The notes: generated by a model from the sequence alone, not told the origin. A stretch of DNA of 64,000 nt from CAVZCC01 sp963773765 (GCA_963773765.1 CAVZCC010000006.1:124001-188000); one strand, 5' to 3'. Positions 43,079 to 53,869 are shown, numbered from the stretch's first letter. Translations and numbers: made by a program.

Positions 43079-43894
43079 ATGCAGCGATCGGAGATGGACC
43101 CGGACGAGGGCGGCCCCGGTGGCTCGCCGCGCACCAGCGACCGCCCGCCGGTCGGTGAGCCGCTGGTGGTGTCCAAGCGTCGGCCCGTCCAGCCCGCCGC
43201 GGAACCGGAGCCGCCGCCACCACCGCCCGGACCGCTCGCCGGCCGCGTCGGCCTGGTCACCGGGGCCACCGGTGACCTGGGCTCGGCGTTCGCGGGCGCG
43301 CTGGGCGAACGTGGCGCACGCGTGTGCCTGTTGGACGCCGACCTGGACGCACTGCGGAGCTCCGCGGCCCGGGTGGGTGCGGGTGACCCGCCGCTCGTGC
43401 TGCGCTGCGACCTGGGGTCGGCCGACGACGTCCGGTCGGTCTGCGACTTCCTCCGACGGTCGGGTGCACGGTTGGACCTGGTCGTCCACGCCGCGACCGC
43501 CCCCCAGGACGGCACGGTGCTGGACAGCCCCGTGGACGGGCTGGACGAGCACTACCTGATCGAGGTGCGGGCCCCGTCGATCCTGGCCCAGGAACTGGCC
43601 GACGCGCTGGCGCCGGGGGCGAGCGTGGTCTTCGTGGACCGTGAACCGGGCCACGCAGACGCCGGCGCCGGTGCCCAACGGTCCGTGCTGGCCGCGGCGC
43701 GCCGCGGCCTGGTGGACGTGCTGCGGGCCGAGTTGGGCGATGGGGACGTACGGCTGGTGTCGGCGTCCTGTGCCGGTGACAGCGTCGCGTCGGACGTGGC
43801 GGAGGTGGTCCTGGACGCGGTGTTCCGGACCGGACCCGGGCGCGTGACCGACCTGCGGGTGCTGTCCCTCCCCCCGGCGGAGCCGGTCACCTGA
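43079..43894 (+). CDS. SDR-fold protein without the catalytic Tyr-Lys pair
   Basis: A 271-residue protein with a ~50-residue Pro/Glu-rich N-terminal tail (EPEPPPPPPGPLAG), then an SDR Rossmann fold: RVGLVTGATGDLGSAFAGAL and VCLLDADLDALRSSAARVG. LVVHAATAP replaces NNAG. Where YxxxK should be, there is only GAQRSVLAAARRGLVDVL, with no Tyr and no aligned Lys. It may bind a nucleotide or protein instead of reducing a carbonyl. ATG 43079 follows GGGGGAG six bases before. It follows the EEP gene closely and precedes the DUF3499-like gene. Confidence 0.75.
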   Translation: MQRSEMDPDEGGPGGSPRTSDRPPVGEPLVVSKRRPVQPAAEPEPPPPPPGPLAGRVGLVTGATGDLGSAFAGALGERGARVCLLDADLDALRSSAARVGAGDPPLVLRCDLGSADDVRSVCDFLRRSGARLDLVVHAATAPQDGTVLDSPVDGLDEHYLIEVRAPSILAQELADALAPGASVVFVDREPGHADAGAGAQRSVLAAARRGLVDVLRAELGDGDVRLVSASCAGDSVASDVAEVVLDAVFRTGPGRVTDLRVLSLPPAEPVT

Positions 43895-43918
43895 TCCACG
43901 GCGGTAGCGTGGGCGCCT

Positions 43919-44573
43919 GTGGGCAGGCTCTGCATGCGACCGGGTTGTGACCGACCGGCTGCGGCGCGCCTGGCCTTCGACCCGATCGCGCTCCAGCTGT
44001 GGGTGGATCCGCTGGGCCCGCGGTCCGCTCCCGTCCAGGAGTTGTGCGAGTTCCACATCGAACGGCTGACCATCCCGCGGGGATGGTCGGCGACCGACCG
44101 CCGTCCCGGTCCGTCGGTGGTCGGCATCGCCCGCAGCCCGGTGGGGGCCATGGCCCGCACCGCCGTTCCGGTGGTCGAACACCCCGTCCGCCACACCGCT
44201 CCCGAACCGGAGCCCGAGCCGGTCGTGCTGGAGCTGGAGCTGGAGCCGGTCGTGCTGGAGCCCGAACCGGCCACACCGGAGCCCGAGCCGGTCGTGCTGG
44301 AGCCCGAACCGGCCACACCGGAGCCCGAACCGGTCGCACCCGAGCCCGAGCCCGTCGCGCTGGAGCCGGTCGCGCTGGAGCCCGAGCCCGAACCGCAGCC
44401 CGCTCCGTCGGAGCGCCCGGCCCGGGGCCCCCGGCGGGGCCGGTCCACCCGTGAGGAGCTTCCGCTGCTCTCGCGGCGCCTTCGCCTGGACCGGCCCGCA
44501 GCAGTCGATCCTGACCCAGCGGGCCGAGCCCGGGGCAGACCCGGACGACGCTCCGGGCGCCGACGGTTCCTGA
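43919..44573 (+). pseudogene. DUF3499-like zinc-ribbon protein with Glu-Pro repeats, one frameshift
   Basis: Starts GTG 43919, eight bases after a -10 TAGCGT. RLCMRPGCDRPAAARLAFDP and PVQELCEFHIERLTIPRGW carry the Cys pairs of the DUF3499 family, an uncharacterised actinobacterial group. A repetitive Glu-Pro-Val-Leu stretch follows (EPEPVVLEPEPATPEPEP), then a basic end. An extra base at about 44475 moves the frame away from LLSRAFAWTGPQQSILTQRA and its stop at 44571-44573, so the open frame instead runs into the fumarase gene. I read this as an error, not a fusion. Function unknown. Confidence 0.65.
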
Positions 44574-44590
44574 GCCCCTCCGGCGTTTCT

Positions 44591-44616
44591 GGCCTCCGGA
44601 GGCCCGGGCCTAGGGT
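44591..44616 (+). promoter_or_regulatory. Fumarase promoter with a 14-bp palindrome
   Basis: GGCCTCCGGAGGCC (44591-44604) is a perfect palindrome just before the -10 box TAGGGT (44611-44616), which is seven bases before ATG 44624. The palindrome covers the -35 region, so it is a candidate operator; it could also be the terminator stem of the preceding gene. Confidence 0.45.
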
Positions 44617-44623
44617 CTGGCCC

Positions 44624-46255
<1,632 letters not shown>

Positions 46256-46376
46256 GGCCGTCGCGAACTTTCGTGTCGTTCGCAACCATTCCCTCCGGAA
46301 GCTGAAGGTTGTTCACGGTTGATTGCGCGGGCGCATGGGGTGTGCCACTCTTCACCCAGTCTCTGGAGGGAGTCTG

Positions 46377-47426
46377 ATGCGTGCAAAGCGGGCCTGGGGT
46401 CTTGTCGCGGTAGTCCTGTTGGTGTTGAGCGCGGCGGCGTGCACACAGCCGCCGAGCGGCGGCGGGACCACCGGTCCGGCCACCAGCTGGACCGTCGATC
46501 CGAGGACGACCGACACCGCGATCGCGAGCGACCCCACGTTCACCCACGTCGCCTTCGCCCCCCTCGGGACACCGCGCAACAAGCTCGCAGTCATCCTCCA
46601 CGGCACCGGGTCCAGTCCGCAGGCCTACTTCGAGTTGGCCGGCGCGTTGCGGGGCGACGGCTACCACGTGATCGTCCTCCGCTATTCGGCCGCGGTGGGC
46701 ACCCTCACCGCCTGCCCGGATGCCAACGCCGTGGCGAATCCGGACTGTCACCGCGGCTTCCGTTCCGAGACCGTCTTCGGCGGTGGTGTGGCCGATCCCT
46801 TCGGCAACTCCTATGACAACGGCGCGGTGAGCATCAGCGCCGCCAACTCGGTCATGAACCGGTTGCTGAAGCTGGTGGACTACCTGAACACCATCGCCCC
46901 GGCATCGGGTTGGGGCAACTTCCAGCTGCGATCCGGTCCGGTCTGCACGTCACCCAACGCCACCTACGGGGCCTGCAACCTGAACTGGTCGGACGTCGTC
47001 ACCATGGGCCACTCCCAGGGCGCGGGCGTTGCGCTCTACCTGGGCAAGTTCTTCCCGCTGGCCAAGGTGGGCATGTTGTCGGGGTCCTATGACGCCTACG
47101 ACCTGGGCGGCGGCAACTACAGCGTCGCCCCGTGGATCTCCGAGGGCGGCCTGGCCGTTGCCAACGCGGACATCGGCACCCTCCTGCACACGTCGGACTA
47201 CGGCCTGAACCTGTTCCGGGCGGTGGAGAACTCGCTCGGCGTCACGGGTCCGGAGGTCAACGTGATGACGAGCTCTCCGCCGTACGGAGGCAGCCGGCGC
47301 CTGGTCACGTCGTTGGGGTCGACCTGTCCGTGGGATTCAGTGCCCGGGCACAATTCCACCGCGGTGGACCTGTGCTCGCCTGACTTCGCCTACATCGGGG
47401 CCTGGCGGTACCTCGCCGGGTCCTGA
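46377..47426 (+). CDS. Secreted lipoprotein alpha/beta-hydrolase (lipase-like)
   Basis: A 349-residue protein. MRAKRAWGLVAVVLLVLSAAACT is a lipoprotein signal with the lipobox SAAAC. The mature part has the hydrolase strand KLAVILHGTGSSPQAYFELA (oxyanion region) and the nucleophile elbow VVTMGHSQGAGVALYLG; four or five further Cys residues in pairs suggest disulphides. It is probably an esterase or lipase on the cell surface. ATG 46377 has the RBS GGAGGGAG. The gene and its upstream region are less G+C-rich than neighbours and use rarer codons, so it could be acquired by transfer; this is only an impression. Confidence 0.82.
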   Translation: MRAKRAWGLVAVVLLVLSAAACTQPPSGGGTTGPATSWTVDPRTTDTAIASDPTFTHVAFAPLGTPRNKLAVILHGTGSSPQAYFELAGALRGDGYHVIVLRYSAAVGTLTACPDANAVANPDCHRGFRSETVFGGGVADPFGNSYDNGAVSISAANSVMNRLLKLVDYLNTIAPASGWGNFQLRSGPVCTSPNATYGACNLNWSDVVTMGHSQGAGVALYLGKFFPLAKVGMLSGSYDAYDLGGGNYSVAPWISEGGLAVANADIGTLLHTSDYGLNLFRAVENSLGVTGPEVNVMTSSPPYGGSRRLVTSLGSTCPWDSVPGHNSTAVDLCSPDFAYIGAWRYLAGS

Positions 47427-47510
47427 CCGCCCGGGTCCAGGACCGAACGCCGGGCGTTCTGGCGGCGGAGCGCGCGCCACTCCGGCGCGGTCCGCGAGCA
47501 CACTGGTCAC

Positions 47511-48122
47511 GTGGACCCCACGCTGGTCACCAATCTGTTCGGCGCCATCGGGCTGGGAGCTGCCTCCGGGCTCAACGCTTGGATCCCGCTGCTGGGGCTG
47601 GGGCTGGCCGACCGGTTCGGCCTGGTCACCCTGACCGGTTCGTCCGACCTCCTCAGCTCCACCCCGGTGCTGGTCGTGCTGGCGGTGTTGCTGGCGCTCG
47701 ACGTGGTGGGGGACAAGGTGCCGGCGGTGGACCATGTGCTGCACGTGGTCGGGATGGTCATCGCACCGGTGTCCGGCGCCATCGTGTTCGCGGCCCAGGA
47801 CAACCTGCTGAGCAACTCGAGCCCTGCCCTGGCCGCCGTGGCCGGCATGGTCCTGGGCGGACTGGTCCAGGGCGGCCGCAGCGCGTTCCGCCCGGCGGTG
47901 ACCGCCACCACCGGCGGGGTGGGCAACCCGGTCGTCAGCACGGTCGAGGACGTGGTCTCCACCATCCTGACCGTGCTCGCCGTGCTGGTCCCCGTGCTGG
48001 CCTTCCTCTTCCTGGTGGCCGTGACGGTGTTCGCCGTGGTGCGGGTGCGGCGTTGGCGGGCCCGGCGGGCCGAGGCACGCTCGGCCCGTGCCGTCCGCGC
48101 CGCGGGGAGCGGGCCTGCCTAG
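47511..48122 (+). CDS. DUF4126-family membrane protein
   Basis: A 203-residue membrane protein with about five hydrophobic segments. GLGAASGLNAWIPLLGLGLA is the DUF4126 signature at the first helix; later come LALDVVGDKVPAVDHVLHVVG and GAIVFAAQDNLLS, also typical. The basic tail VRRWRARRAEARSARA is cytoplasmic. DUF4126 proteins have no known function. GTG 47511 follows CACACT by six bases, a weak leaderless arrangement. It lies just before an HdeD-like gene. Confidence 0.8.
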   Translation: MDPTLVTNLFGAIGLGAASGLNAWIPLLGLGLADRFGLVTLTGSSDLLSSTPVLVVLAVLLALDVVGDKVPAVDHVLHVVGMVIAPVSGAIVFAAQDNLLSNSSPALAAVAGMVLGGLVQGGRSAFRPAVTATTGGVGNPVVSTVEDVVSTILTVLAVLVPVLAFLFLVAVTVFAVVRVRRWRARRAEARSARAVRAAGSGPA

Positions 48123-48168
48123 GCTCGACCGGCCGGGACCGAGCCCTGCCGTGCCCCGAGGAGGACCC

Positions 48169-48723
48169 GTGGCGACCTACGAGAACGACGCCGTCGACAT
48201 CGACTCGCCCATGCCGAACCTGTGGATCGTGTGGGTGGTGCTCGGCGTGCTGTCCACCATCCTCGGCGTGTGGCTCATCTTCAGCCCCAACGCAGCCGCG
48301 TACACGCTGGCGATCCTGCTGGCCATCGGCCTGTTCTTCAACGGCATCGGTGAACTGGTCTGGGCCCGGGACCGACCCCGGCCCTGGGTCGGGTACCTGG
48401 TGGGCGCCGCGTTCATCATCGGTGGGGTGGCGGTCTTGGTGCGCCCCAACGTCGGTCTGCGGGCTCTGGCCATCGTCGCCGGGATCGCCCTGCTGGTGGT
48501 GGGGTTGTTCCAGTTCGCTGCCGCCGTGGTGGACCGCGACGCCATCCGGCACTGGGTCTTCCTGGCCTTCCTGGGCGCCCTGACCTTCGTCGCCGGGTTC
48601 CTCGCCCTGGTGTGGCCCGGGGTGACGGTCTTCGTGCTGGCCCTGATCCTGGGGATCCGCCTCACGATCTTCGGCCTGACCCAGGTCTACGTCGGGATGA
48701 CCCTGCGCAAGCTCAGCTCCTGA
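48169..48723 (+). CDS. HdeD-like (DUF308) membrane protein
   Basis: A 184-residue protein with six membrane helices in pairs, each closed by a short Asp/Arg loop, as in HdeD/DUF308 proteins linked to acid resistance: NLWIVWVVLGVLSTILGVWL first and WVFLAFLGALTFVAGFLALV fifth. The GTG start at 48169 follows the RBS GAGGAGG by four bases. Its tail is next to the 27-bp repeats at 48727-48830. Function in this host is unknown. Confidence 0.8.
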   Translation: MATYENDAVDIDSPMPNLWIVWVVLGVLSTILGVWLIFSPNAAAYTLAILLAIGLFFNGIGELVWARDRPRPWVGYLVGAAFIIGGVAVLVRPNVGLRALAIVAGIALLVVGLFQFAAAVVDRDAIRHWVFLAFLGALTFVAGFLALVWPGVTVFVLALILGIRLTIFGLTQVYVGMTLRKLSS

Positions 48724-48726
48724 GCC

Positions 48727-48830
48727 GGCCGCTCAGGCCGTCTCGTCCGCTCCGGCCGCTCAGGCCGTCTCGTCCGCTCCGGCCGCTCGGCCGCTCAGGC
48801 CGTCTCGTCCGCTCCGGCCGCTCAGGCCGT
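48727..48830. repeat. 27-bp tandem repeats at the end of the HdeD-like gene
   Basis: A 27-base unit beginning GGCCGCTCAGGCCGTCTCGT is perfect at 48727-48753 and 48754-48780, then again at 48789-48815 after an 8-base partial copy, with a partial fourth at 48816-48830. Units carry GGCCGCTCAGGCC, a small inverted repeat. No spacers, so this is not a CRISPR. It lies between the stop of the HdeD-like gene and the stop of the small leftward gene at 48822. Confidence 0.85.
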
Positions 48831-48962
48831 GGACGGCCGGTTCTTCTCCGTCGCCCGGGCCAGTGCCTGGAGCGATCCGCTGAACGCCGCCATCTGGCGT
48901 TCCGCCGGGGTGGTGGAGCGCCGGAACATCCACCGCAGTCGATGCCTGAACGTTGCTGCCAT
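48822..48962 (-). CDS. Possible small basic protein (46 residues)
   Basis: Read leftward from ATG 48962 (RBS GGAG four bases before) to TGA at 48822-48824. It begins MAATFRHRLRWMFRRSTTPA and ends ALARATEKNRPSTA: basic, without cysteines, and predicted helical. It fills most of a 318-base gap that has no other gene. The good RBS and sensible composition support it, but nothing identifies it. The stop lies inside the last partial 27-bp repeat. Confidence 0.4.
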   Translation of the reverse strand: MAATFRHRLRWMFRRSTTPAERQMAAFSGSLQALARATEKNRPSTA

Positions 48963-49040
48963 GTGACTCCATCGGCACGACACGGGTCGCGATCAAGTGA
49001 ACGGTCGCGACCCCTCCGCCCGGCGTGCTCTGATGGGTCG

Positions 49041-51646
49041 GTGCAGCACGGGTTGACGTCGGCCGAGGCCGCCCGCCGCCTGGGTGAGGACGGGCCGAAC
49101 GTCCTGCCTGCCGCCCCCCACCCTCCGGCCTGGCGCCACCTGCTGCGCCAGTTCGTGGAGTTCTTCGCCCTCATGCTGTGGGTGGCGGCCGCGCTGGCCT
49201 TCCTGGCCGGCCTACCGCAACTCGGCGTCGCCATCGTCATCGTCGTGCTCCTCAACGGCGTGTTCGCCTTCGTGCAGGAGCACCGGGCGGAACGGGCGGC
49301 GGAGCGCCTGGCCGACCTCCTGCCCCGACGGGCCACCGTCATCCGCGACGGTCACCGGGTGGACGTCGACGCGGCCGGGCTGGTCCGGGGCGACCTCGTG
49401 GCCCTGGAGGCCGGCGACCGCATCTCCGCCGACCTGTCCGTGACGGAGTCCCACGGACTGGAGGTCGACGCGTCCACCTTGACCGGCGAGAGCCTGCCCG
49501 TGACGGTCGGTGTCGGCGACGTGGCGGCCGCCGGGACCTTCGTGGTGCAGGGTGAAGCGCTCGCGACCGTGACCTCGACCGGTGCGTCCACCCGACTGGC
49601 CGGCATTGCCACGCTGACCCAGTCGCACACCCGTCCGATGAGCCCGCTGACCCGCGAGCTGCACCGGGTCGTCCGGATCATCGCGGTGGTCGCGGTCACG
49701 TTCGGCTCGGTCTTCTTCGCCCTGTCGCAGGTGCTCGGCCTCACGTTGGCCGAGGGCTTCGTGTTCGGCATCGGGGTCACGGTCGCCCTGGTGCCGTCCG
49801 CCATGCTCCCCACCGTGACCCTGTCCCTGGCGGTGGGGGCGGAACGGCTGGCCAAGCAGCACGCCCTCGTGCGGAGGCTGGAGTCGGTCGAGACCCTGGG
49901 GTCCGTCACGTTCATCTGCACCGACAAGACCGGGACCCTGACCACCAACCAGATGACGGCCGTGGAGGTGTTCGACCCCCACGGCGACCGCCGCCATCGA
50001 TGGCGAGGGGTACGGCCCGGAGGCGGTGGTCACGGTGTCCGGTGACCGGGCGTCGTTGGAGGACCTGGCGCTGGCGTCGGCCCGGTGCTCCACCGGCGAT
50101 GTCACCCTGGTGGACGGAACCTGGGTCCCCCAGGGCGACACGATGGAGGCCGCGCTCGTCGCGCTGGCCGTCCGACTCGGGGTGGACCCCGTCGCCGACC
50201 GCAGCCTGCGGCCCGACGTCCGCCGGTTCCCCTTCGACCCCCGACGTCGCCGCATGTCGGTGCAGGTGGGGGACCGGCTGCTGGTCAAGGGCGCCCCGGA
50301 CTCGGTCCTGCCCCGGTGCGTGGGCGACACCGGTCCGGCCCATGCCGCCCTGGACCGGATGACGGCCAGGGGCTTGCGGGTGCTCGCCATCGCCTCCCGT
50401 GACCTGGACCCGGAGTCGGTCGGAGCCGGCCCGGCGGACGCGGGACGGTGGAGGTGGACCTGGGCCTGCTGGGCCTGGTGGGCCTGGAGGACCCGCCCCG
50501 GGCCGGGGTCGGCAACGCGATGCCGGGACTGCCGGGACGCCGGGATCCGCGTGGCCATGGTCACCGGCGACCATCCGGCGACGGCACGGACCATCGCCCG
50601 GGAGATCGGACTCCTCGGGGCCGAGGGCGTGGTGGTGGAGGGCACCGACCTGCCCGGACGACGAGGCTGGAGCTCGGGGAGCTGGTCGACCGGGACGGGA
50701 TCGTGCTGTCCCGCATCGACCCGGAGGACAAGCTGCGGATCGCGGTGGCGCTCCAGGCCCGTGGCCACGTGGTGGCGATGACCGGGGACGGGGTGAACGA
50801 CGGGCCGGCGCTGCAGACCGCCGACATCGGCATCGCCATGGGCCGGACCGGCACCGACGTGGCCCGGGAGGCGTCGGACCTGGTGCTGTTGGAGGAGGAC
50901 TTCGCCGTCATCGTGTCCGCCGTGTCGCAGGGGCGGGCCACCTTCGCCAACATCCGCCGGTTCCTCACCTACCACCTCACCGACAACGTGGCTGAGCTGG
51001 CACCGTTCGTGGTGTGGGCACTGTCCGGCGGCCGGTTCCCGCTGATCATCGGCGTCCTCCAGGTCCTGGGCCTGGACATCGGCACCGACACCCTGCCGGC
51101 GGTGGCGCTGGGGGCGGAGGCCCCCGACCGGCGGGTGCTGGAGCGGCCCCCGGCCAGTGGCCACCTGCTCAACCGGCGGGTGGCCTGGCGGGCGTTCGGT
51201 GTCCTGGGCCCGACCGAGGTGGTGCTGTCGTTCGCCGCCTTCGGCGTGACCTACCTGCGCGACCGGATGGCGATGGGGAGATCCGGACCCGGGCGGGTCG
51301 CTGGCACTCGCCGCCTCCGGCGCGGCGTTCGCCGCCATCGTGCTCGGCGCAGCTCACCAACGCGTTCCTGTGCCGCAGCGGCTCGTTGTGGCCGGGGGCG
51401 CTGGGCTGGACCACCAACCACCTGCTGCTGTGGGCGGTGGGTGCCGAGCTGGTCATCACCGCATCGTTCCTGTTCGTGCCGCCGGTCGCGGCGGCCATGG
51501 ACCAGGCCCCGCCGACCGTGTGGGGCTGGCTGGTCGCCGTGTCGTCCATCCCGGTGATGCTGGCGGTCGATGCCGGCGAGAAGGCGATCCACCGCCGCCG
51601 CAGGTCACGGGACGGGTCGACCGCCGCGCTGCCTACAGGCCCATGA
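49041..51646 (+). pseudogene. P-type cation-transporting ATPase, six frameshifts
   Basis: About 865 residues if repaired. From GTG 49041: VQHGLTSAEAARRLGEDGPN (cation ATPase N-terminal domain), actuator motif TLTGESLPVTVG, phosphorylation motif ICTDKTGTLTTNQM, ATP-binding RLLVKGAPDSVLPRCVGD, hinge AMTGDGVNDGPALQTADIGI and C-terminal helices TYHLTDNVAELAPFVVWALS. The type looks like P2 (Ca2+/Mg2+ or Na+/K+-like), not heavy-metal. Frameshifts lie at about 49990, 50443, 50523, 50656, 51291 and 51350, four insertions and two deletions. All motifs survive, so errors are likely. Its end overlaps the convergent SDR gene by 14 bases. Confidence 0.85.
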
Positions 51647-52442
51647 ACTCCAGGATCCCGTGGTCCCGGCCGGCGGTGTACCCGCCGTCGACGGCCAGGG
51701 CCTGACCGGTCACGAACGACGCGTCGGGTGAGAGCAGGAACGCTGCGGCTGCCGCGATCTCCGACGGGTGCCCGAACCGCCGCAGCATGTGGGCGTCCTG
51801 GAAGTTGCCGCGGACCTGCTCCATGCCCGGCATGTCGAACACGCTGGAGGTCATCGGGGTGTCGATGAACCCGGGGCAGATGGCGTTGGCCCGGATGCCC
51901 TGGCGGCCGTAGTCGATGGCCAGGTTCTTGGTCAGGAGGACCACACCGCCCTTGGACGCGTTGTAGGCGCTGCCCCCTGCGGTGCCCTCCAGTCCCTCGA
52001 TGCTGGCCAGGGTCACGATGGCGCCGCGCTCCCCGGGCCGGTCGCCCCCACCGACGGGCTCCTGGCCGAGCATGCGGGCGATGGCGTGGCGGGCGGTGAG
52101 GAAGGTGCCGGTCAGGTTCACGGCGATGATGCGGTCCCACTCCTCGACGGGCAGGTCGTGCACGGCGCCGCCGCCGGCCACCCCGGCCGCGGTCACCACC
52201 CCGTCGATGCGCCCGGTCCGCTCCACGCACGCGGCCACCGCCGCCTCCACCGCGGCCTCGTCCCGCACGTCCACCGTCCGGTACCCGAAGCGGTCCGAGT
52301 CCGGGGCCAGGTCGGCGGGCCGGTCCACCACGTCGGCGCCGACCACCACCGCGCCGTCCCCGAGCAGCCGTTCCACGCAGGCCCGGCCGATGCCCGAGGC
52401 CGCACCCGTCACCAGCACCGTTCGTCCCTGGAAGTCAGTCAT
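51633..52442 (-). CDS. Short-chain dehydrogenase/reductase
   Basis: A 269-residue classical SDR. TVLVTGAASGIGRACVERLL is the cofactor loop, VVTAAGVAGG replaces NNAG, VTLASIEGLEGT gives the Ser, and YNASKGGVVLLTKNLAIDYG holds Tyr and Lys. It ends VTGQALAVDGGYTAGRDHG. ATG 52442 is seven bases after TAGGCT in the leaderless arrangement. Likely a 3-hydroxyacyl or steroid-type alcohol dehydrogenase. The 3' end overlaps the convergent P-type ATPase gene. Confidence 0.9.
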   Translation of the reverse strand: MTDFQGRTVLVTGAASGIGRACVERLLGDGAVVVGADVVDRPADLAPDSDRFGYRTVDVRDEAAVEAAVAACVERTGRIDGVVTAAGVAGGGAVHDLPVEEWDRIIAVNLTGTFLTARHAIARMLGQEPVGGGDRPGERGAIVTLASIEGLEGTAGGSAYNASKGGVVLLTKNLAIDYGRQGIRANAICPGFIDTPMTSSVFDMPGMEQVRGNFQDAHMLRRFGHPSEIAAAAAFLLSPDASFVTGQALAVDGGYTAGRDHGILEFMGL

Positions 52443-52528
52443 GGCCCGCAGCCTAGGGACCGGCTGCACCGCCGATGTCCGGGGCGGTGGATCCCGGCCC
52501 GACCCTTGCCGATGTCGGCACGGCAGGA

Positions 52529-52551
52529 TAGGGTGATCGAACAGGTGTTCG
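52529..52551 (+). promoter_or_regulatory. -10 box and LexA SOS box of the HNH gene
   Basis: TAGGGT (52529-52534) is followed within four bases by CGAACAGGTGTTCG (52538-52551), which fits CGAAC-N4-GTTCG, the actinobacterial/Gram-positive LexA site, at the probable transcription start. In Mycobacterium tuberculosis several 13E12-family genes have such SOS boxes. The HNH gene starts at 52623 with a ~80-base leader. Confidence 0.7.
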
Positions 52552-52622
52552 TCCATGCGCCTCTCCGAACGTTCCCCGTCCATGGACCTCCGAACAGCGA
52601 GACGGACGGGAGGGCTGCGCCC

Positions 52623-53861
52623 ATGGATGCTGCAGCAGAGGTGGATGTCGGTGAGGCGGTCGCGCTGGCGGTCGCGGCCGTGGGCGGCGCGGCCGTGGAG
52701 GTGACGGGCATCGGCGACGAGGCGTTGATGGCTCGTGTGCAGGAACTGGAGTCCCTGCGCCGGGCCGTCGACGCCGTCTCCGCCGCCGTGGTGGGAGAAC
52801 TGGACGTCCGGGGGGCCACCGACCGCCTGACGGGCTTCCCCACCCGGACCTGGCTGGCGGTGGACGGGCACCTGCCCCGTGACGTGGCCGATCGGCGGGT
52901 CAAGACCGCGGCGCTGCTGCGCCACTGTGGGTCGTTGGCGGCAGCGCTCCGGGACGGGCGGATCACGGTCGACCACGTCCGGGTGGTCGCGGAGGCCTCG
53001 AACGACCGGAACCGGGACGCGGTGGTCTCCCTGCAGGACCACCTGGTCGCCATGGTGGCCCAGTTCCCCAGGTTCGAGGCCTGGGCGACGCAGGTCCGGG
53101 CCCTGTTGGACCTGGCCGACCAGGACGGTGGCCATGACCCCCGCCCCGAGGACAATCGGCTCCACCTGTCCGCCGGCCTGGACGGCGACCTCCATCTGGA
53201 GGCCTCCTTCGTCGGTGAGCAGGCCCTGACGGTGCGGTCCACCCTCAACCGGATCGCCGACCAGCTCTTCGACAGGGCCGTTCGCGACCGCGACCGGGCC
53301 CCGGGCGACTGCACGGTGCCCACCCGGTCGACCCTGTTGGCGTTGGCGTTCGCCGAGTGCTGCCGCCTCGCCGCCGGTGCGGCCGGCACCGGGTCATCCC
53401 CGGCCTCGGACATCACGTTGGTGATCCACGCCGACGACCCCGGGTCCGTGCGCACCACGGACGGCCACCGGGTCGACCCGGCCACGGCGCGCCTGGCCTG
53501 CTGCGACGGCGTCCACCACCCGCTGGTGGTCGATGCCGAGGGGGTGCCGCTGCTCCTGGGGCGCGGGGCCCGCTTCGCCAACCGGGACCAACGCCGTGCC
53601 GTGCACCAACGCGACGGCGGCTGCGTCTTCCCCGGCTGTGATGTCCCGGCCGGTTGGACCGACGTGCACCACGTCATCCAGTGGGACCACGGCGGCACCA
53701 CCGACGTCCCGAATCTGGCCTGCCTCTGTCGGCACCACCACGGGGTCGTACACCGGACCGGGTGGTCCATGGCCACCGTGGAGCACCAGTGGTTCCGGAT
53801 CGTCACCCCGTCGGGACGGGTGCTGCCCAGCCAACGACACGGCCGCCCAAGAACCGGCTGA
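52623..53861 (+). CDS. DUF222/13E12-family HNH endonuclease
   Basis: A 412-residue protein. Residues 20-300 are the DUF222 domain typical of actinobacterial 13E12 proteins, with LRHCGSLAAALRDGRITVDHV as a family landmark. The C-terminus is an HNH nuclease: QRDGGCVFPGCDVPAGWTDV, then HHVIQWDHGGTTDVPNLACL and CRHHHGVVH, with the Cys pair for structural zinc. ATG 52623 has a GGGAGG eight bases before. These genes are multicopy and damage-inducible in mycobacteria; here an SOS box at the promoter supports that. Role unknown, perhaps mobile-type nicking or repair. Followed by an imperfect 16-bp tandem duplication (53870-53901). Confidence 0.92.
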   Translation: MDAAAEVDVGEAVALAVAAVGGAAVEVTGIGDEALMARVQELESLRRAVDAVSAAVVGELDVRGATDRLTGFPTRTWLAVDGHLPRDVADRRVKTAALLRHCGSLAAALRDGRITVDHVRVVAEASNDRNRDAVVSLQDHLVAMVAQFPRFEAWATQVRALLDLADQDGGHDPRPEDNRLHLSAGLDGDLHLEASFVGEQALTVRSTLNRIADQLFDRAVRDRDRAPGDCTVPTRSTLLALAFAECCRLAAGAAGTGSSPASDITLVIHADDPGSVRTTDGHRVDPATARLACCDGVHHPLVVDAEGVPLLLGRGARFANRDQRRAVHQRDGGCVFPGCDVPAGWTDVHHVIQWDHGGTTDVPNLACLCRHHHGVVHRTGWSMATVEHQWFRIVTPSGRVLPSQRHGRPRTG

Positions 53862-53869
53862 GCCGACGG

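Noticed and set aside
48727..48830. Possible CRISPR array
   Set aside because: The 27-bp units abut directly with no spacers; tandem repeats only. No cas gene nearby.
49041..51646. Programmed frameshifting in the P-type ATPase
   Set aside because: Six shifts of both signs, at no common slippery site, in one gene; programmed events would not look like this.
52623..53861. HNH gene as part of a group II intron, intein or prophage
   Set aside because: It has the standard DUF222 domain, no reverse transcriptase or splice motifs, and no phage genes nearby.
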